Below are positions 10,255 through 21,675 of a stretch of DNA of 64,000 bases, piece after piece. Positions within the stretch are counted from its first letter, which is position 1. Each line of letters begins with the position of its first letter. The position numbers and the translations under genes are program-made. Below the pieces are notes generated by a model, which worked only from the letters and a program-made list of their open reading frames with translations, ran no database searches and was not told the DNA's origin. Source of the stretch: Sycon ciliatum (taxonomy: Eukaryota; Porifera; Calcarea; Leucosolenida; Sycettidae); assembly GCF_964019385.1 (NCBI RefSeq), contig NC_088645.1, positions 36,318,303 through 36,382,302 on the forward strand, in the 5' to 3' direction.

Positions 10255-10416
10255 CAGCGCATAAAGGCCAGTGGCGTTGACCGTCGCAGTAGTGGAGTGC
10301 AGGTACGCCCGGCTTCAATCCTGGCCAGACCAATCCTGGTCCGCAGGTCAAATTCTTCAAAATATTGGTTATGTCAGTGACGGTGCCCTCAAAATTCGTA
10401 TTCGGGCATGCTTGTA
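10255..10416 (-). CDS. Phase-1 exon of the host gene, unrecognised cysteine-containing module
   Basis: The 162-bp exon has a strong acceptor (TTCTTCTCCTTCAG) and donor (GCTGGTAAGA), phase 1 on both sides, like the EGF exons of the same gene. The 54 residues include QACPNTNFEGT, NLTCGPGLVW, HYCDGQRHWPLC and a possible N-glycosylation site (NLT). Four cysteines (ACP, LTCG, YCDG, LCAG) suggest an extracellular disulphide-bonded module. I do not recognise the family; it does not fit EGF or sushi spacing exactly. Symmetric phase would allow exon shuffling. Confidence 0.75.
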
Positions 10417-11345
10417 CTGAAGGAGAAGAAACAAAGAGAGCATTCAACGATATATGAAGGCAGCAAAGGGAGCGGATGAGCGACCTGCAACTCTGGACTG
10501 CTTGCGGTACTGGCTTATTGCCTAGATCAAAAAGTACTTGCAATACAATTGCAATATACTTGACCAGTGTTGTTTAAAACTTGAATTTTGTCCCCTTGGA
10601 GTGTTTGATTGTTATCTTTGGCGCACATGGTATCTTGCCAGAATATCTTGTGATACTTTTTGGCATTGTTTTGGTGTTATGTATCACTGTTGATCCTTTC
10701 TAACAGTCTGTGTTGAAATTTGCTAGGTAGTACGAGGTGATTTGGCTTTTTCTTACATGGTTGTAAAATGACGTTTTTTCAGCCACTTCTAGGCAAGGTA
10801 CGTCCAAATGAATTGTTGCAAGTGGCAGTGCTATCCTTCATGCCCGATGTCTCAAAAAATGGGAATGATCCCACTTTGGAAAGTGTCTTGAATCATGTCC
10901 TACTTTCATAGTATTCTCAGGGTTCAAATAATTGGGTTTGTCATTTTTCAACAAATTTGTAAAAATTAATGGCATCACAAACTGGGATATTTGGTTATCA
11001 ATGTTCTGAAGTTGATAGATATCACTTCGAGGAATGCTAGTGGATGAAAATTTATCTGTCAACTGCATTGAATGCTGCCGGAAAGCCGTGTTTTTGTATT
11101 TGTAACTAGTGGCTGTGTCATACGGTAGAATCGGATAGGTAGCATAGCATCGCAGCCATGTTTTATTATTATTTTATTATTATTTCACAATCACGATGAC
11201 ATAGTGCCAATAAGCATGTGATGCGGGCGATTTTAACCAGCCATGGTGGGGATAACTGAGAAGAAGAAGGAGGAGAAAAAGAGAAAACAAAACAAAACAA
11301 AAGGAGTACTATAGGAACCTGGAGAGAGCAGTATGAAGATTAGGC
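10417..11345. other. Intronic sequence, nothing recognised
   Basis: A-T rich, no family motifs or clear repeats. A minus-strand LINE 3' end follows to the right. Confidence 0.4.
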
Positions 11346-11834
11346 TAGCAATGGAAAACAACGAATTCAATTCAATTCAACTTCAGGCGCGGGCAGAATG
11401 GAACAAAATGCAGCGAAGGTGTCACGAGACTTTACCTCCTGCGGAAGCCGAGACCAATGAGAATAGGACTTGAACAGAGGGGATTTTAAAAGGATCGATG
11501 ACCTGGCAAGTGGGAAATGGAGAGAACATCTAGTACGCGAGCTATTATTAAACCAGCTTAAATGCGCAAGTGCATGAGGAGGAGCAAGTTGAAGCTTAAT
11601 ACGGTGAATGAATTTGCATGCCGAGTGGGGAAAGCGTTCTGAGAGAGGGGAAGAGGAAGCCAAAATGTATAGCGTCTGAGAGGAGGTCAGAGGGGGCATG
11701 CGAAATACTAATCGAAGTAATTTACGGTTTTCGTTCTCACAGAGTGTATTCCGTGACCTACTGTTCTTCATTGTTGTGTTTAGTGATGGCAAGGCGGCCT
11801 GGCGTCGTCCAAAGGCCCTGCGGAAGCAATTCAC
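11346..11834 (-). pseudogene. LINE 3'-end fragment
   Basis: The minus-strand frame 11367-11834 carries a LINE C-terminal domain: SACKFIHRIKLQLAPPHA, then LFKSYSHWSRLPQEVKSRDT near the end. It is alignable by eye with the LINE tail at 62486-62803 (HSIKLELCPPH; LFIAYSVWLTLPREVKDLTS). AATTC repeats at 11360-11380 are probably its 3' tail. The RT core is absent. The first third of the frame may not belong to the element. Confidence 0.65.
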
Positions 11835-12116
11835 TGCCCTCCTCGTCCATTCAAGGGCTTATTTTACACATTTTACACAAAATGGCAACGCACCCACCAC
11901 TAGTTATACCGACGTGGCAGGGAGAATTAAATTATATGCACCAAATTTCCTGGTCAATATTGATCTACGATAAACTGGCTCTCTTTTGTCACCACCCATG
12001 TTTCGATACAGCCATCCGAAGCAGAGAAACAGCCAGAAGAAAAGCAAATTTTACACATTTGTTAAAAATGCCAAATGTTTTAAAAAAAGCCAAATCACTT
12101 CGTACAACGCTGCTTC

Positions 12117-12136
12117 CTGATGAGCGTTGTGCGAAA
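12117..12136 (+). ncRNA. Hammerhead ribozyme relic
   Basis: CTGATGA (12117-12123), stem II GCG-TTG-TGC and GAAA (12133-12136) are all present and resemble the intact ribozyme at 33187-33224, as do the flanks (CGTACAACG...). The stem I partner after GAAA is lost. It probably marks an old PLE 3' end in 11.9-12.3 kb. Confidence 0.55.
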
Positions 12137-12299
12137 GTTAGTTCTATGCATTTTTATACTTTGTCGTTCCTAATATTGTTCTTGACATTAGATATCCATC
12201 AAGTTATTTCTTTCTCCATCACCACTTTCTCTAGAATTTTTTCGCGACATCTCAATAAAACCTTCGTAACAAAACGCTTCAGCTGATTTTGTTTATTCC

Positions 12300-12620
12300 C
12301 GTTGCTATGCAAAAGACGTTACTTCAGTAACGTCTGGCGCTAGCCAGGGTCCACACAGCTTTAATTCCCAAAACTATGCAGAAGATGTTACTTCAGTTAC
12401 ATCTGGCGCTAGCCAGGGTCCACACAGCTTTAATTTGGTGCTTTTTTCCCGTAGCTATGCAGAAGACGTTACTTCAGTATGTATGTATGTATGTAAACTT
12501 TATTTAGAGTGGGAAGTCCAAAACAGGCCCTAGCCTAATAACAATGGTCCCACTAAGTAGTAACGTCTGGCGCTAGCCAGGGTCCACACAGCTTTAATTT
12601 GGTGTTTGTTTGTTTGTTTG
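12300..12620 (+). repeat. Tandem hairpin repeat heads with nested LINE 3' tail
   Basis: Three copies of a unit containing AGACGTTACT-TC-AGTAACGTCT, a perfect 10-bp hairpin with a 2-nt loop, followed by GGCGCTAGCCAGGGTCC (12312-12355, 12372-12420, 12463-12590). The third copy is split near AGTA by a GTAT repeat and a LINE 3' end (about 12478-12560) whose sequence recurs at 20.45-20.52 kb. The same head occurs at 17.75-17.82 (inverted) and 19.9 kb. Confidence 0.75.
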
Positions 12621-12839
12621 TTTGTTTGTGTCACGGCTGGAGCTATCCCGTATCTGTCCCGTATCTGTCCCGTATCTGTGACTACAAAGGCTCTACAGGA
12701 TTGTACATAACAGCTGTCCACAATATTTGCGGGCCCCTGTATCTGTCCCGTACCGTACCAATATTCGTCGTATTATGTATACGACTCCCTGATGTAGAGG
12801 GAAATTTGGAAAGAAATAGGGAGACGAGGAGGAAATTAA

Positions 12840-13190
12840 ATTAGAATAGACGCCGAATAGGTGATAGGATGCGTCAGCATAAACATACTTTGGAAGAGAG
12901 ATCCCGTCGTCTCCAAACCAAGCGTGAACGAGCGATTCAGCGCCGGTCACAGGAAACGTCGGAAGAGAGATCCCATCGACTCCAGAACCCCCGTGATCGG
13001 CAGAGTCCGCCGGTCCCAGGCAACGTCAGGACAGACATCCCGTTGAGTCCAGAACGGCCGTGATCGGCAGAGTCTAAGCCGGTCCCAGGAAACGTCAGGA
13101 CAGACATCCCGTCGAGTCCAGAACGCCCGTGATCGGCAGAGTCAGCGCCGGTCCCAGTAAACGTCAGGACAGACATCCCGTCGACGCGCA
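12840..13190 (+). repeat. 66-bp tandem repeat encoding Arg/Gln-rich heptads, Helitron-ORF-like
   Basis: From 12869 the frame reads MRQHKHTLEERSRRLQ, then repeats of the type R-x-R-x-x-x-Q-R-R-S-Q-E-T. Downstream the DNA repeats GACAGACATCCCGTCGAGTC and GATCGGCAGAGTC with a 60-70 bp period to about 13180. Arg/Gln-rich repeats of this type are common near the N-terminus of animal Helitron-encoded proteins; that link is inference. A related fragment lies at 21676-21960. No helicase or Rep domain is present. Confidence 0.5.
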
Positions 13191-13442
13191 GAAAAACTAA
13201 ATCTGCAGCCTATTTTGCCGTCGGACAGGATACGTATTTTAGGAGACTGTAAAGTTATCTAATGTCCAAATTTCGACGTGAGCAGCAGGTCACTCGCGTT
13301 GATTTTTCGACGTGAGAGCCAAATAATGCGAGCTGAACTTTCGCGTCGCAGACATCCCGTCGACGCGCAGAAAAACTAAATCTGCAGCCTCTTTTGCCGT
13401 CGGACAGGATACGTATTTTAGGAGACTGTAAAGTTATGTAAT
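13163..13442. repeat. Direct duplication of about 100 bp
   Basis: The block starting GACATCCCGTCGACGCGC and ending GACTGTAAAGTTAT occurs at about 13163-13258 and again at 13350-13438. It is part of the same repeat cluster. Confidence 0.7.
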
Positions 13443-13505
13443 GTGCTCCACAGGCAACCATGCATTCGGCGTCGTCATTGGCTCAACAGGTCAATGTACA
13501 TGTAT

Positions 13506-13697
13506 TACAGTCAGACCTCGCATAACCGCACACATCCGTTTTCCACAAAATTATCCGGATAGGCGAGGGAACCGGATAATCGAACGCACATACTGTATGT
13601 AAGCATGGCGTATGCTGTACATTTGTAACCAACTATTTTCTTCCGGATGGCGATGGATCCGGATAAACGAGGACCGGATAAGCGAGGTCTGACTGTA
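13506..13697. mobile_element. pogo/Tigger-like MITE
   Basis: Inverted termini TACAGTCAGACCTCGC and GCGAGGTCTGACTGTA, with TA at the ends. Length is 192 bp with no coding capacity. The termini resemble pogo/Tigger families (Tc1/mariner group, TA target). Another copy is split by later insertions at 31075-32253. Confidence 0.75.
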
Positions 13698-14159
13698 CTA
13701 CAAAAAGGCCAGAAAATCCGATTACTGTATTAAAATCAACTAATTTTCGCTGGCGATTTAATTACTCTGATTTCGCCGCTTGGTACCAACCGGCCAAAGT
13801 AAATCGCAGGCCAAAGTTTGTCATATAGGCAAATGATGCATGATTGAGCAATGGATGCATGTGAGAGCAAAAATACCGATCGATTTCAAATTGGACGTGA
13901 AATTGCGCGTCACGTCGGAAAAAACGTGCATCTTTTAAAACCCCTCTAATAGAGAGGTTTCTATTTCTCATCGGACAAAATTTGTTGATTTACAGTATAA
14001 GGAGATAAAAAGAAAAGAAGGAGCAAACCAAAAGTAGATGATTATTAGAGAAATAACAACCCGCGATAAATTCTGCAAATACTTTTGCCTAACTCATAAT
14101 ATTCAAACCGATTGAAACGTTTTTGCAATACAGTGATGTGGCCAATCAACGGAAAAAGA

Positions 14160-15400
14160 CATTTCCATCGGTTCTTATAACATGTACGATGAGCTAGGCA
14201 AAAAAGCATAAAAGCATAGCGTAGGGCCCTGAGCTTCCAAGCTCTCTCGTTTGTTTGTTTGTTTGTGTCACGCCTGGCGATATCCCGTATCTGTCCCGTA
14301 CCGTACCGTACCATCAAAGACAGCTGGCCACAACATTCAAATAGGGCGTTCAAACGCAAGATCATAACGTGAAGCAACTTGGAAGAATGAGTATGAATGC
14401 GAAGTGTAACGGGGAATGCATGTAGGGTGATAGTGCGGGTTCGAATCCCAGGTGATACCTTAAAAAAAAATAGGAGAATTGATAAATTTATAACATCGTC
14501 ATGCTTTTTTTGCCTAGGTCATCAAGGCGGTAGACGGTGCCGTATTACCTTCGCCCGTACCTGTCCCGTACCGTACCATCAAAGACGGCTGGCCACAATA
14601 TTCAAATAGGGCTTTGAAATGCAAGATCATAACGTGAAGCAACTTGGAAGAATTAGTATGTATGCGAAGTGTATCGGGAGATGCTTGCAGGGCGATAGTG
14701 CGGGTTCGAATCCTAGGTTATGTCAGAAAAAACATCAGTATGCTTTTTTTTGTCTAGGTCATCAAGGCAAGAACGCATAGCTTGGGGCCTGAGCTTCCAA
14801 GCTCTCTCGTTCTGGGTTTGTGCCATCGGCATGCTTGGCACTATCCCGCACCTGTTCCGTACCGTACCATCAAAGACGTCAATACGGTGTTGCACGGTAT
14901 AAAGATGTCGTATAGCATATCGTACAACAGCACGATGAAATTGTGCGAGAAACCAGAGACTGTTTGGGAACGATGAACATTACAACAGTCTAATTGTGAG
15001 TGAGAGTCAGGTCAAGTTTCTGATGATCAGTAGCGAGTGCTATCCCGAGCATTGTATTAGTATTACAAAAGCATAGACAGGATGCGTATTATAGGAGACC
15101 CAAGTTGCTGAAGATCAGTAGTCATTTCAAGATCATAACGTGAAGTAACTTGGAAGAATGAGTACCGGTATGTATGCGAAATGTATCGGTGGAATGCATG
15201 CAAGGCGATAGTGCGGGTTCGAATCCCAGGTTATGTAAAAAAAAAAATGGTAGAAATGAAAAATTTATAACATCCCTATGCTTTTTCGCCTAGGTCATGA
15301 AGGTGGTAGACGGTATCATATTACCCTCGAATGCAAAGAAAAAGTTAACTCTCGCTACGCCAAAAAGCCTAGTGTAGGTCCCGGAGCTTCCAAGCTCTCT
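14160..15400 (+). repeat. Three dispersed-repeat units with tRNA-like B box and terminal hairpin
   Basis: Units near 14160-14550, 14555-14815 and 15120-15400 share this order: TCCCGTACCGTACCATCAAA, AGATCATAACGTGAAGCAAC, GTGCGGGTTCGAATCC (a perfect polymerase III B-box core), an A-run, GCCTAGGTCATCAAGGC, then a hairpin GAGCTTCCAAGCTC. More copies are at 16850-17105 and 17400-17820 (minus). The B box suggests a tRNA-derived SINE. The terminal hairpin and proximity to Helitron-like frames suggest a Helitron derivative. I cannot decide between these. Confidence 0.65.
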
Positions 15401-15411
15401 TGTTGCCATCC

Positions 15412-15610
15412 TAAAAATTTGTGTCACCCGATGCCTGTTCAAATACAATAATCGTCCCTCCCCCCCCCTTCTGCATACTAGGTGACATAATTCGCATCTT
15501 TTTTGGCGCTACACTCTGCGTATATACTGCTCTTGCGTGGCTTCCACGGTATTCATTGTTATTACCTGACGATGGCCAAGTGTCGAAACGTTGTAGAAAT
15601 AACGGAACTG
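15412..15610 (+). mobile_element. PLE 3' end fragment
   Basis: Non-coding sequence ending in a PLE-type hammerhead (15558-15603). The flanks look like the pseudo-LTR sequence of other PLEs in the window, but no coding tail is kept. Confidence 0.5.
15558..15603 (+). ncRNA. Hammerhead ribozyme, small type I
   Basis: Stem I GTTATT/AATAAC plus an inner TAC/GTA helix, core CTGACGA (15566-15572), stem II GGC/GTC with a five-base loop, GAAA (15585-15588), a 2-bp stem III (CG), and UU (15591-15592) as the predicted cleavage dinucleotide. The C at core position 7 is allowed, since that position is variable. Confidence 0.7.
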
Positions 15611-16224
15611 GTTCGGATGTGATATGCAGCGCTATGGGAATGGGTGTGTCCACCCGAATTCTTTTCACAGATGAAGCTGCAGGAAGCCTCAGCCCTTCTT
15701 CAAACAATAATATTATTATTGTCATGATAAATTTCGGCGGTGTGTTCTCTTCATGGGGGACTTGCATGGCCCCCAAGGAATGGGGAATCGCGAAAACTAG
15801 ACCCCAAAAGTCTATATATGAAGCCAGGGAGGGCCAAGTGGGGTGATGCAGAGGGCAGTCGATTACCTTTGCTGTCGAGAGAGCGCTGCAGCTGTTAGCA
15901 TTGGCAGCCCTTTGACATGCGTTACACATCACCCCGACTTCGTGTCAGCTTGTCTAGACAAAACTGTTCTGACCATATGCCTCACGGCGTATAGAGAATT
16001 TCGGGATCCTCGTACTCGGACCAGTGAAGTTGTCTGCTCCAATCTCCTGGCCCTCATCTGGCTGCGCTTCTACCAGGGGCATCTCAGGCCCCACTTCATT
16101 AAAATTATTTGAGACTAGAACCAATGCTATCTACCGACAATAGACTGGTTGTCGATTGACATTGCTCTCACACAAGAACGCAAGCATAGCATAATTACGC
16201 ATACATACATACATGCACATGCAT

Positions 16225-16228
<4 letters not shown>
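15611..16228. other. No recognised gene
   Basis: Unannotated intronic sequence. The short open frames show no family motifs. Confidence 0.4.

Positions 16229-16290
<62 letters not shown>
16229..16290. repeat. (CA)n microsatellite
   Basis: About thirty uninterrupted CA dinucleotides. Confidence 0.95.
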
Positions 16291-16293
<3 letters not shown>

Positions 16294-16468
16294 CACAAGC
16301 GAACCCAAGCACAATATGAGCAAATTGTAGATTTAAACGTTCAACAGACCCATGCAGCGTGCCGGTTATGAACGGTTCTTGCACTCGGATTCATGTGACC
16401 AGTCTACTGTGCAGTAGGACACTTGCAGGGCAAGTGCATGCACCACATTGTACTTATGGCCATGTTAT

Positions 16469-16656
16469 GTACCGTATCTTTCGGAGTGTAGTGCACACTT
16501 TAGATGTGCTATTTTAGGCCCTAAATTGCAGGTGTGCACTATGCTCCGAATATGAAATGCATGTACTTCAATGAAGATTGAAGTGCGCACCCCCAATGAA
16601 GATTGGGGGTGCGCGTTATACAAAGGTGCGCGCTATACTCCTAAAAACACGGTATC
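16469..16656. mobile_element. MITE with ACCGTAT termini
   Basis: Inverted ends ACCGTATCTTTCGGAGT and, at the other end in reverse complement, ATACCGTGTTTTTAGGAGTA. The interior has further short inverted repeats (GAAGTGCGCACCCCCAATG). About 188 bp, non-coding. Confidence 0.6.
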
Positions 16657-16849
16657 TTTTTCACATATTATTTATTATTATTAAAAAGTATGTCCGCGTA
16701 GGTGACGGGATGCCACTTTTGCTTATGCCATTCCGGAGTGATGTCTGAAGAGTAATACGATACAATGAAATGACAGAAGTGACGTCAAAAAAAGCCGTTA
16801 GCAACAATACAAATAGGCCTTCTGGAAAACTTCATCCAAAGTATAAAAC

Positions 16850-17105
16850 GAGAGAGCTTGGAAGCTCAGGGCCCTACGCTATGGTTTTTTGCCTTGATGA
16901 CCTAGACAAAAAAGCATAGGGATGTTATAAATTCTTATAAATTTCTTCTGGTTTTGAGGGAAAGATATAAATTTCTACCTTTTGTTTTTAGACATTACTG
17001 GGATTCAAACCCGCACTATCGCCCCCCGATGCCCTTCGCATACATACTAATTCTTCCAAGTTGCTTCATGTTATAATCTTGTTTTTGAAAGCCCTATTTG
17101 AATAT
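16850..17105 (-). repeat. B-box/hairpin dispersed repeat, inverted copy
   Basis: Reverse-complement copy of the repeat at 14.2-15.4 kb. It starts with ACGAGAGAGCTTGGAAGCTC and includes a degenerate B-box region (GGGATTCAAACCCGCACT) and the TTGCTTCATGTTATAATCTTG segment. Confidence 0.7.
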
Positions 17106-17399
17106 GGTACGCTTTCCAACGGCCAAAGAGAGTTGGAAAGCTTGTGTCTTTGTAGGTAACCTGAACATTTGGGCTCATGCAAAATCGCACCGATTTTGGG
17201 ATTTCCCCAAAACTTTTTGCGTCCACAAAAATGTTGTGCTGGACCGCATTCCTGTCACTTCGCAGTGGCTTTTCGTTGGTGCAGTTTGTATTACATTGTT
17301 CACAATGCAGTATGTTGCTGGGCACCCATATTATTGCCACCGTGCTCACAGCAGAGACTTCTGTGTGTGTTATTGTTGTGAAGTGGACCACAAAGACGC

Positions 17400-17820
17400 A
17401 CTGTGGACAGCCGTCTTTGATTGCACGGTACGGTACGGGACAGGGTAATACGACACCATCTACCGCCTTGATGACGGCAAAAAAAGAAAAGGGATGTTAT
17501 AAAATTTTCAATTTTCCTACTTTTTTCAGAAATTTAATACCTGGGATTCGAACCCGCACTATCGCCCTACATGCATTCCCCCATACACTTCGCATTCATA
17601 CTCATTCGTCCAAGTTGGTTCACGTTATGATCTTGAGTTTGAAAGCCCTATTTGAATAGTTCGGCCAGCTGTATGTGGCCAGCTGTGTTTGATGGTACGG
17701 TACGGGACAGGTGTGACACAAACACACAAACACACAAACACCGAATTAAAGCTGTGTGGACCCTGGCTAGCGCCAGACGTTACTGAAGTAATGTCTTTGG
17801 CATAGCTACGGGAATAAAAT
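17400..17820 (-). repeat. B-box/hairpin dispersed repeat, near full length, inverted
   Basis: Contains, in antisense, the GGTTCGAATCCC B box (near 17545), the TACCGTACCATCAAA segment, a TTTG-type repeat, and the head with GCGCTAGCCAGGGTCC and a slightly mutated AGACGTTACT hairpin (17760-17795). This copy shows that the head seen at 12.3 and 19.9 kb and the B-box body belong to one element of about 420 bp or more. Confidence 0.7.
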
Positions 17821-18485
17821 AGAATATGCATAGAATATGTCTGGCGGAATCCCGTGGATCACGAGAATCAGTCCTGCTAGGTGGGGCGGGCTCCACGTCA
17901 TGCCTGTTGGTCCGCTGCCATTGTGCGGACTGTGGCAGCATCTAGCGGCTGGTGGAGGGTAAGTCCACGCCATGATGACAGTTTGGTCTGCAAGACCGTT
18001 TCCAAAGTCGTCCGAGGTCGACCCCTGAAACGGTCAGTGCCCTCGTTGTTGGCCAAGCGAAGATACATATCCACTGCCAATTGTGGAGGAGCAGTTGGGG
18101 CCAATTGTGGAGGAGCAGTTAGGGCCAAACGAAAGATCTGGCCAGCGAGACTGTAGCGCTGCCTTGTGATCATCACATATGTGCGAGTTGATAAGGGGTT
18201 TTCCTTCTATCGACTCAACCTTATCAACTGGCCTATCGACACATCGACTCAGTCGTTTCACCTCTAGTTCTGACTATGACAGACTGAGTGCAATCGCATG
18301 ATATGACCTACTGGACTTGTTGTTTGATCTTTGTAATCCGCTGTAGTATTTCCCTTTATTCGGTCTGTCACCCAGCGCCGAGGGGGGGGGGGGGCAAGCA
18401 CCCCCCCCCCCCCACAAACGCATACAGTACTTCATTCTCTATTTGATACATTGATTGCCAAAGAACTAGTTGGTCAGAGTTCTAG
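17821..18485. other. Unassigned sequence with G13/C13 run
   Basis: Contains a 20-25 bp internal repeat (GCCAATTGTGGAGGAGCAGTT twice, about 18078-18122). At 18381-18413 there is a run of about 13 G, then CAAGCA, then about 13 C. No gene is recognised. Confidence 0.5.
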
Positions 18486-18800
18486 CAAGAGTACATAACC
18501 CCCCAGAGTGTGCAACTCCCACATACCCTGCTGTCCCGACAGAAAGTTGACGTCATTATTTATGACGCAATGCTCCTTGCACCAGTGATTTACAACATGT
18601 GTACGGGTGTCAACGCATCACACATTTTTCTTTGCAATAATTAATACAGGATGGATCGGCTTCGGTCAACCACAGGTTCCGGATTCATCTGATAATCCGT
18701 GTACAGTGCGCATTGCATCATCAAAATGACGTCAGCTCGAAATTCTGTCGGGACAGCGCCCATAGTGGAGTTGCACACTCTTGGGGATTATGTACTCTTG
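18486..18800. mobile_element. TIR element, CAAGAGTACATAA family, 7-bp target duplication
   Basis: Terminal inverted repeats CAAGAGTACATAACC...GTACTCTTG continue inward (CAGAGTGTGCAACTCC; CTGTCCCGACAGAA). GTTCTAG flanks both sides (18479-18485 and 18801-18807), an exact 7-bp target duplication. The 315-bp element has no coding capacity. Relatives lie at 29534-29815, 33837-34172, 48146-48178 and in the right arm near 60869-60901. Confidence 0.8.
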
Positions 18801-18879
18801 GTTCTAGCCTAGCCCATTCTTACTTTTAGCGAATACAGCAGTTTCGTTTTTATTTGATGGTACCGACTTACATGTATTG

Positions 18880-19110
18880 CATTGTATTGTATTGTATTGT
18901 ATTTATTTAAAAGGATTCTTCAAAAGCAAATGGATGCTTATCACGGAAGTCTCCCACATAAATATCGCAAGAAAAATGGGGAAATGGGGAGAGGAGAGTG
19001 GAAGATGAAGCATGGGAAGAAGGGAAACAAGTACCTAAATATCGAGGTATAAAAGCAGGAAAGAAATCGACGAGGGAAGAAATCACCATGTACACTTGAC
19101 CCATTGCGCA
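18880..19110. other. (ATTGT)n repeat and flanking unassigned sequence
   Basis: An ATTGT pentamer repeat (about 18880-18902) is followed by purine-rich sequence. It could be the 3' tail of a minus-strand retroelement, but no coding motif supports this. Confidence 0.4.
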
Positions 19111-19218
19111 ATGACGTAATTTGTACCATAACCCCCCTTCACAGCCACCTGAGGGGGGGGGGGTTCGTCTGGGGTGTTGAACAGTGCACTCCTGATCCCA
19201 GCATGCATACTCACAAGC

Positions 19219-19254
19219 AGGGAGTAGTACAATACCATATATACTACTCCCTGC
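19219..19254. mobile_element. 36-bp micro-palindromic element with 8-bp target duplication
   Basis: CAGGGAGTAGTACAATACC and its near reverse complement ATATACTACTCCCTG abut each other. The whole is flanked by exact CTCACAAG duplications (19211-19218, 19255-19262). CAG termini and 8-bp duplications are typical of hAT. Two relatives are at 33740-33785 and 33806-34185. Confidence 0.75.
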
Positions 19255-19262
19255 TCACAAGC

Positions 19263-19894
19263 AGTACGCATGCATTCCATATTTGGCTGTGAAGGGTGTT
19301 TATACGTCTTTGCGCAATGGGTCCATTATGCAGAGTTATACGTCTGAGTGTACAGAATAGTGTACATTACGGTTTCCGTTCTTAGGCCAAGTAAAAAAAA
19401 TCCTAGTTTATCGTCCCCGCGCGCCCTATTTTTCGAGGCCGCCCGGAATTTATTTTTATTTTTTAAATCTAGAATTTTGCCAAAAAGCTTGATTTTTTAC
19501 GTCGGCTAAGGCTTGAAAACACAGCTTCGTCAACATGTTCCCTTTATGACTGACTATTGGTTACTGTCCTGACTGGTTCTTTCCCTTCTGCAGCTTTCTA
19601 TCATTTATCTGGTGGTCTGTGTGAACCAAACAGTATTGGGGTTTGTGTCTTATGAGTGGAGTGACAATCTGTCGATCCAAAGATTTTGCATGTAATTGTT
19701 TATGTACATATAACTGTTATAGCATTGTGTATTCCATACACTACCACTATTCTGTTGCAGATTGTTGCACATGATGTGTCATTGTTTACCAAGAACTATA
19801 CTAGTCTGTAGCACATCAAAAAATAAAAAATAAAAATAAAATCCGCCCTCCCTCCCCGATTTTTGTGAAAAAAAGGACGATAAACTGGGATTTT
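19263..19894. other. No recognised gene
   Basis: AT-rich intronic sequence with A/T homopolymer tracts. Confidence 0.4.
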
Positions 19895-20135
19895 ATTCCC
19901 GTAGCTATGCAGAAGACGTTACTTCAGTAACGTCTGGCGCTAGCGCTTGGTGTTTGTTTGTTTGTTTGTTTGTGTCACGCCTGGTGCTATCCCGTATCTG
20001 TCCCGTACCGTATCGCACAGCTGGCCATTTGCTGGCTCCCGTGTCTGTCCCTTACCGTACCGTACCATCAAACACAGCTGGCTACAAACAGCTGGCCACA
20101 ATATTATTTACATGTATACGACTCCCTGTGTGTTG
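19895..20135 (+). repeat. Head of the hairpin repeat family
   Basis: Perfect AGACGTTACT-TC-AGTAACGTCT hairpin (19913-19934), a TTTG repeat, GTGTCACGCCTGGTGCTATC, and two runs of the CCCGTACCGTACC segment. The B-box part is missing. Confidence 0.7.
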
Positions 20136-20422
20136 CAACTGTGCTTGAAGGGGACGGTTGCACTTTTTGTAGCTCCGTTTTATCTGAGTTTTCAGTCTTT
20201 CCTCTTACTAGTCTTGCCAAGGGGGTGGCTCTGGGTCCACCAGAGTTGCCCCTGGCGTATTTCTGAATTTGCTGGGGCGAGGGTTCCGCGACGCGGTCGC
20301 CAAGGCAGTGTCTTTTCAGTCACGACCGTTGTCGTCCTCGTCACTCCATTCGTGGTGGTGTAGCTGACCCCCGAATGGTTTCAAACTGCGAAGCTCGGAG
20401 GTGTACAGTTGTGGCAGAGGAA

Positions 20423-20423
<1 letters not shown>

Positions 20424-20454
<31 letters not shown>

Positions 20455-20654
20455 GGCTTTATTTAAAGTGGAGGTCCAAAACAGGCCTTAACCTAATGAC
20501 AATGGTCCCACTGATAATAAGAGAAAAGAAAAATATGTAATAATAAGCGGACAAACAGAACCAAGAAGAGGATACAGCTGTAGTTAGATAACTAATATGA
20601 GCACGGCAGCAGGGGAAAAAAAGTCACAAGCACGACAACCGGGAAGAAAGGAGT

Positions 20655-20734
<80 letters not shown>

Positions 20735-21170
20735 GAGAGAGAAAGAGGTAGTGAAGCAGATGAGTTCATCCTAGTTGACGGTACTGCCTAACAGAAAGGC
20801 CAGGCTTAGCGATTTGACAGTGGAGTGCTTTATTTCGAGGCGTGCTGTGTCTGGGAGCTGGTTCCACAGGATAGCTCCAGCATGGCTAATGCGCTTAGCT
20901 GAGGATGCAGTGGGTGAGACAGGAATGATGAGTAACTTGCTGCTCCCTCCTCATGTTCGGAGAGAGGGACTACGGGTGAAAAAGCTTGCAAACAGAGTAC
21001 TTGAAGATTTGTTCAGGCAACGCCAAATGAATACAAGAATGTGCATGTGGGTGTATATGCTGAGGGTATGGGTATTCATGCGTTCAAGTAAGGGAGCCGT
21101 GTGAGTGCGAGGGGCTGCCCTGCACACCGAGCGAGCCGCACGTTTGAACAAACTATTTAGGCGCTTATCC
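20424..21170 (-). mobile_element. LINE 3' end (minus strand)
   Basis: A CAA repeat tail (20424-20453), then a 3' UTR shared with 12.48-12.56 kb, a GA microsatellite (20655-20732), and a coding tail. The reverse complement of 20775-20880 reads a LINE C-terminus (WNQLPDTARLEIKHSTVKSL, ending shortly after in a stop). Upstream frames are broken. It is an inactive 5'-truncated copy. Confidence 0.65.
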
Positions 21171-21675
21171 TGTTAAGACGATAAGAAAGGGGCATAGGCA
21201 GCAGATGCATAGGCATGAGCTGTGAGTGGAGACGGTTGCTGGAGATGGATGGTGATGCAGGGAGAAGAGTTACGCTGCCTGAAGCCGCGTGGGAAATTGT
21301 TTGAACCTGCAATTTCAGTTCGAGCGCGGTGGACTTCTAGACGATGTGTCCTCATGGCTGTTTTTCAACGCTTGGCCTATCGCTGATATCCCTGCGTGGG
21401 ATGTTCTTCCAGTGGAGTCCAGGTGGGACTTCGGGTGCCCACACTCCATCACCTGGTTGATTGTTTCGTAACTGCAAACGTAATTATTGTTTCCTATTTT
21501 GTGCGCATCTCTTGTCATCTCTCTTTTCTATACGTCGCACACCGGATGTACTACTATCGCCGTCTTTCTCTTGCTTTCTCTCCCTGCTTGCTGTTTTTTT
21601 TTGTTTCTGTTGCCACTGTCTCTCATCATACCCATGCTTGGGTGGTGGGCGGCGTGACCCGTTAGGGTAGCTGCC

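Noticed and set aside
14410-14460. Possible tRNA gene at GCGGGTTCGAATCCC (also 14700, 15215, 17545)
   Set aside because: Only the B box/T-arm is tRNA-like; no acceptor stem, D-arm or A box at the right distance, and the sequence is part of a dispersed repeat.
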